From a virus: a stretch of 24,969 nucleotides of DNA. The DNA is taken from the IMG/VR virus record IMGVR_UViG_3300032093_000783, positions 1 through 24,969 of that record; one strand, 5' to 3'. The notes under the pieces were generated by a model, which was not told the origin of the DNA, made no database searches, and was given only the letters and a program-made list of their open reading frames with translations. Below, one piece after another: positions 22,165-24,969 of the stretch (position 1 is the stretch's first letter; every line of letters starts with the position of its first letter). The translations under genes and the position numbers were made by a program.

Positions 22165-22650
22165 TTACTTAGTAGTATCGCCAAAAGGATCTTGATACAT
22201 TGGATTTAGAATTTGTTGTTGCGGTCTAACTGCCTGTATTGCTTTATCTAAAGTGTCTAAGCCAATAGAATCAGGATCTTGACCGTACTGCTGCATGAAC
22301 AATTCTTTCCATGCTGTTTGATGCTTTGGCGACTTTAACCATGTTCCGTCAGGCGCTCTTGAAGACCAATGCGGCATTTTATCATAGGGGCTAATTTCTT
22401 CAGTAACACCCTTTTTCCACGCTCCACGATAATCATATTCGCCAGAAGCAAGCATTTCATCAATAATTTCATTATCGCTTAGCTTGTTAACAGGTTTTTC
22501 TAAATCTTGAGCAATTATAGGTTTTAGATTTGTAAATAACTGTGTGCCGGTAATCCATTCTCTAAACTGTTTTTCTTCTGTATCAGAAAGTTTAGTTGGC
22601 GACCAATTCGTCTCTTGTAATTTGTAGTATTCTTTTAGCCAGTCATCCAT
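22165..22650 (-). CDS. Conserved phage protein between terminase and portal, unknown
   Basis: A 161-aa protein, MDDWLKEYYKLQETNWSPTK, then YDYRGAWKKGVTEEISPYDK and MPHWSSRAPDGTWLKSPKHQ. The pattern 'YD.RGA.K.G.......HW.......LK.P.H.T' is recurrent in phage proteins found near terminase and portal, whose role is not established to my knowledge. It is acidic overall, with a Pro/Gln-rich C-terminus (RPQQQILNPMYQDPFGDTTK). There is no membrane or zinc motif. It is packed 8 bases before the portal gene and 1 base after the large terminase. Confidence 0.72.
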   Translation of the reverse strand: MDDWLKEYYKLQETNWSPTKLSDTEEKQFREWITGTQLFTNLKPIIAQDLEKPVNKLSDNEIIDEMLASGEYDYRGAWKKGVTEEISPYDKMPHWSSRAPDGTWLKSPKHQTAWKELFMQQYGQDPDSIGLDTLDKAIQAVRPQQQILNPMYQDPFGDTTK

Positions 22651-22651
22651 C

Positions 22652-23911
22652 TTAGTATCCGCTTATAACATCCAATACTTCGTAGTCATCGTCGTCATAA
22701 TCCTGTTGATAGTTCGATACCGCTAACTGATCAACATAAGCCAATGCGTCGACTAAGTCGTCATGCACATTAGCGGTTGGGAAGAGGAGCAACTGATCTA
22801 CTAACTCTCTCCAATCTTCGTCTTCGTTTAAGGTGATTCTGCCATGCTCGAATCGACCTTGTAGCGCCCAAGCAATTCGCTCAGTCTTCTTTTTGTTGCC
22901 ATGCGTCAAATCTGTGATGTGAAAGTACACATTATTCTTACGCATTAAATCATTGAGGTAAGGAGCAACAGCATTCTTTAGCGCCCCTCGCTCGATACCT
23001 ACAGCCATCGGTTGATACTCGTGTACAAGTCGAAGTATCTTTGCTGCTGTCTCTTTAATGTCCCAACGACCATGTACAATCTTTTCAACGAACCAATCTC
23101 CTTGAGGTTCTACTTTTACAATTGCGATAGCGGATTCGTCTAAGCGTTTCTTTGAAGCACCAGCGTTCTTCGCCACCTCTTCAAATCCTGCCAAATCGAT
23201 AGCGATAACATAGTCCCCGTACTGAGGGTCTTCACCATAACGGATCCACTCTTCTTTAAAGATCTCCTGCCCCGCATTGTCAAAAGATGCTTCGTACTCT
23301 TGCTTGAACGCAAAAGACGACAGCGTTTTTCTTGCAGCGTCCACCTCTTTCGGGTCAATCGTCTCATTATCTTTTGTAGTAAAGTGCCAAGCCTTCCATT
23401 CATGATCTTCTGCTTCAAAGCCTAGCTTATACATCTCATAGAACCAATTCCGCCCTGACGGAGTCGAGATGAACATCGCTTCACCTTTACGGTCTGAGAG
23501 CGATGCTCGGATAATCTTTTCCCAAGTGTCCTGCTTAATAAACGCACACTCGTCTAGGACTGCGTAATACAAACTCAGACCACGAAGGGTATCACTGTTA
23601 TCTGCACCACGAACATGAATCTTACGACCATTCACTAAGGTGATGTCCAGATTGTTAATGTGTGCCGACTTAATCACTGGCTTACCAATCTCTAGGAGAC
23701 TGTCCCAGATGATTTGTCTACTTTGACCGAGCGTCGGGGAGACATAAAGTACGGCGCTCCCCTCCGGAGCTTCTAATGCTTTGATGATCAACATCATCGT
23801 TGCTAGACGACTCTTACCGCACCGCCGCCCGGCTGCTATTACTTTAAAGCGAGTCTTGTCCTTAAAGACATCTTGTTGCCATTTTAGCAACTGAAAGTTA
23901 AGACTCGTCAC
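22652..23911 (-). CDS. terL: Terminase large subunit
   Basis: A packaging ATPase-nuclease of 419 aa from GTG 23911. ATPase: Walker A AAGRRCGKS (26-34), a Walker B-like hydrophobic run YYAVLDE ending D120-E121, and motif III STPSGRNWFY (149-158). Nuclease: first acidic residue in VIAIDLAG (D239), then E308 in VGIERGA and the D384/D385/D388 cluster in VHDDLVDALAYVDQL. All key acidic residues are present. The frame extends to a GTG at 23923, but GTG 23911 has GAGG at 6 nt and begins MTSLNFQLLKWQQDVF, so I chose it. It overlaps the small terminase stop by 14 bp. It powers DNA into the portal and cuts the concatemer. Confidence 0.95.
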   Translation of the reverse strand: MTSLNFQLLKWQQDVFKDKTRFKVIAAGRRCGKSRLATMMLIIKALEAPEGSAVLYVSPTLGQSRQIIWDSLLEIGKPVIKSAHINNLDITLVNGRKIHVRGADNSDTLRGLSLYYAVLDECAFIKQDTWEKIIRASLSDRKGEAMFISTPSGRNWFYEMYKLGFEAEDHEWKAWHFTTKDNETIDPKEVDAARKTLSSFAFKQEYEASFDNAGQEIFKEEWIRYGEDPQYGDYVIAIDLAGFEEVAKNAGASKKRLDESAIAIVKVEPQGDWFVEKIVHGRWDIKETAAKILRLVHEYQPMAVGIERGALKNAVAPYLNDLMRKNNVYFHITDLTHGNKKKTERIAWALQGRFEHGRITLNEDEDWRELVDQLLLFPTANVHDDLVDALAYVDQLAVSNYQQDYDDDDYEVLDVISGY

Positions 23912-24329
23912 TATCGACCTCACCCATGTCTACGACATTGGCATCTACGCTAGGACTATTCAGCCCAGTGATGTTAATGCTAATCTGCGGTGTTTGACCG
24001 CTGTTTTTCGCCGCATCGAACATCGACAGCGGTAAGACACGATCGACACACATCTTCAATGCAGCGATTTGATCCTTATCATTTGGGTCTAATGCTTTGT
24101 GGATCAAAGTCTCAATAATCTTATCTCCGGAGGTGCCAAGCAATCTGGCTTTGAATTCAGCAATTCGTGCTGAGTCTCCGGCTGGTCTTCCGACCTTACC
24201 CCTATTACCCTTCTTCTTCGCCTCGATGTCCTTCTTTAGGGGACGACCTAACTTACGACGAACAATCTTAGGACGAGGCGGTTTAGTATCAACAACTTCA
24301 GTTATTACTTCGACAGAATCATTACTCAT
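23898..24329 (-). CDS. Terminase small subunit (probable)
   Basis: A 143-aa DNA-recognition subunit, inferred from position directly upstream of terL and from composition. The basic N-terminal part has two AT-hook-like 'GRP' motifs (KLGRPLKK, 27-34; KVGRPAGD, 46-53) inside a Lys/Arg-rich region. A helical centre follows (KARLLGTSGDKIIETLIHKA then PNDKDQIAALKMCVDRVLPL), and then a Ser/Thr/Asn-rich acidic tail. The helical part resembles phage small terminases that recognise the packaging start. The ATG (24329) has AGGAT about 11 nt upstream. It is the first gene of the late operon, about 190 bases after the promoter. Confidence 0.72.
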   Translation of the reverse strand: MSNDSVEVITEVVDTKPPRPKIVRRKLGRPLKKDIEAKKKGNRGKVGRPAGDSARIAEFKARLLGTSGDKIIETLIHKALDPNDKDQIAALKMCVDRVLPLSMFDAAKNSGQTPQISINITGLNSPSVDANVVDMGEVDSDES

Positions 24330-24389
24330 TGTGTCTTTTATCCTTTTTGGAAGACGATGTTGCGAAGCAACGGCTTTATTAACTGCTGT

Positions 24390-24412
24390 CTATAAAATCC
24401 AGCCTTCGGCTG
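24390..24412 (-). promoter_or_regulatory. Leader hairpin, attenuator-like
   Basis: On the - strand CAGCC-GAA-GGCTG is followed by GATTTTATA, a weak terminator-like shape in the 5' leader of the terminase transcript. A second 5-bp hairpin, GTTGC-TTC-GCAAC (24359-24371), follows it. Stems are short, so function is uncertain. Confidence 0.35.
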
Positions 24413-24523
24413 TACAATATAGGGTTTTCGCTATTGGAGAGGTTTCTATAGGAGAAGAATATTAATCATCCTATATCGCTGACGTATCACCCTAACGATT
24501 CGTCATAGTTCTATATAGTGCGA

Positions 24524-24552
24524 ACTATATCATACTTTTCTTAATTTGTCAA
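24524..24552 (-). promoter_or_regulatory. Sigma70-type late promoter for the virion operon
   Basis: On the - strand TTGACA (24552-24547), a 17-nt spacer and TATAGT (24529-24524) match the sigma70 consensus at 6/6 and 5/6. A palindrome ATATAGT-gcga-ACTATAT (24513-24530) covers the -10. The leader to the small terminase ATG is about 190 nt. Confidence 0.85.
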
Positions 24553-24584
24553 GTACTTTGTTGCTTATTTTACTCTGCAGACCA

Positions 24585-24633
24585 GCAGGGCTGTGCGGGA
24601 CTCCATAGGCTTGATAGGTCTCCGCAACCCTGC
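24585..24633. other. Long stem-loop in control region
   Basis: GCAGGG (24585-24590) pairs with CCCTGC (24628-24633). After an asymmetric internal loop (CTGT against AA), GCGG (24595-24598) pairs with CCGC (24622-24625), with GAC/GTC extending it over a bulge. No T-run on either side, so it is not an intrinsic terminator. It could be an RNA structure, an origin hairpin or a protein-binding site. Confidence 0.6.
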
Positions 24634-24660
24634 GACATAGTCCCTACGGTGCGCCGATTC

Positions 24661-24706
24661 TGTCTACGACTGTGTCCCTTTATTGTCTACTCTGTCCCTA
24701 TTTATT
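24661..24706 (+). repeat. Imperfect 23-bp direct repeat
   Basis: TGTCTACgacTGTGTCCCTT and, 23 bases later, TGTCTACtcTGTCCCTATTT share the TGTCTAC and TGTCCCT blocks. They lie in the gene-free region upstream of the late promoter. Confidence 0.5.
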
Positions 24707-24818
24707 TCTTCTTTTAATTTCAAAGACTTACATTGCAGTGCAATATAGTCCTTTTTTACTATTTTGTATACAGTAGCGCCTACATCATTATCTCATCACA
24801 GTCCAATACCCTCCCCCC

Positions 24819-24902
24819 ATGTTGTTTTTATACAACACTTTAGCGATAGTGTTGTTTCTACGCAACACTGTATAGATCATCAGTGTTGTTTTTATACAAC
24901 AG
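24819..24902. promoter_or_regulatory. Three operator-like palindromes in tandem
   Basis: Sites at 24819-24838 (ATGTTGTTTTTATACAACAC), 24849-24868 (GTGTTGTTTCTACGCAACAC) and 24883-24902 (GTGTTGTTTTTATACAACAG) share the arms GTTGT and (A/G)CAAC. Spacings are 30 and 34 bp, close to three helical turns, so a dimeric regulator could bind cooperatively. The arms equal those of the site at 20121-20140. Confidence 0.7.
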
Positions 24903-24945
24903 TCTGTGACGATAGCGATAGACTATTAAGAATCATTATCGATAG
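24844..24945 (+). repeat. Four CGATAG motifs, iteron-like
   Basis: CGATAG occurs at 24844, 24910, 24916 and 24940, in contexts TAGCGATAG, ACGATAGCGATAGAC and TCGATAGCGGG. They are interspersed with the operator palindromes. They may be replication-initiator iterons or regulator half-sites. Confidence 0.45.
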
Positions 24946-24969
24946 CGGGAATGTATGGGTCGATGATGC

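Larger units (their letters stand above)
24330..24969. other. Gene-free control region
   Basis: No convincing reading frame occurs on either strand over about 640 bases; the only long + frame is a shadow of the small terminase. The region holds the late promoter (24524-24552), two leader hairpins, a long stem-loop (24585-24633), imperfect direct repeats (24661-24706), three operator-like palindromes (24819-24902) and four CGATAG motifs (24844-24945). It is probably the divergent early/late control region, perhaps including a replication origin, but the neighbouring genes to the right lie outside the window. Confidence 0.75.

Noticed and set aside
24097-24465. Open + strand frame of 122 codons over the small terminase and leader
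   Set aside because: Mostly antisense to the small terminase gene and crosses the late leader; no family motif or ribosome binding site.
24570-24660. Possible tRNA or structured RNA gene
   Set aside because: A stem-loop is present, but no cloverleaf, TTC-loop motif or acceptor stem fits on either strand.
24819-24902. CRISPR-like array
   Set aside because: The repeats are 20-bp palindromes with only 10- and 14-bp gaps; spacing and spacer length do not fit a CRISPR array.

Overview
The window is part of a double-stranded DNA tailed bacteriophage, most likely a short-tailed (podovirus-type) phage. The evidence is a complete virion module: small and large terminase, portal, scaffold, major capsid protein, head-tail adaptor, beta-propeller nozzle protein, three large Ala/Gly-rich ejection-type proteins and fibre genes. 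There is no tail-tube, sheath or tape-measure gene. Moderate-to-low GC, very tight packing and many small proteins typical of environmental phages suggest an aquatic phage, but neither host nor lifestyle can be fixed. No integrase, tRNA, CRISPR array or insertion sequence was seen.

Layout. Left part (1-3960, + strand) is the end of a replication and nucleotide-metabolism operon: a 3'-5' exonuclease-like gene cut by the window edge, a DUF3310 protein, a glycosyltransferase of the heptosyltransferase/TPR-linked type, a 51-aa protein, a vitamin-B12-dependent (class II) ribonucleotide reductase and a 44-aa protein, joined by ATGA-type overlaps. It ends at a strong C(UUCG)G hairpin terminator (3927-3953). 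From 3996 to 24329 all genes are on the - strand and converge on it. Read in transcription order: small terminase, large terminase, unknown 161-aa protein, portal, unknown 85-aa protein, zinc-ribbon protein, scaffold, capsid, a hairpin terminator, a repeat-rich fibre trunk, a run of short fibre-tip genes alternating with small chaperone-like genes, a small membrane protein, four tiny lysine-rich proteins, adaptor, nozzle, a fibre-stub protein, a small GNAT-like protein, three ejection-type proteins, a membrane-anchored coiled-coil protein, holin and endolysin.

Two consensus-like sigma70 promoters drive the late module: one upstream of the terminases (24524-24552) and one between portal and the 85-aa gene (20149-20177). 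Both have exact 17-nt spacers and a palindrome over the -10. About 640 bases at the right end (24330-24969) hold no gene. They contain the late promoter and leader, a large stem-loop, direct repeats, repeated CGATAG motifs and three copies of a 20-bp palindrome, GTGTTGT-N6-ACAACAC. A fourth copy lies just downstream of the internal capsid promoter. This links the control region and capsid expression and is the most interesting non-coding signal.

Together, the left operon supplies deoxynucleotides and processes nucleic acid, and possibly glycosylates DNA or host surface. The late operon builds the head, packages DNA, builds a short tail with several alternative fibre tips, and lyses the cell. 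Ten small or re-started genes were placed by hand translation, and start choices are stated where ambiguous. Family names are recalled from motifs and not confirmed by database search.
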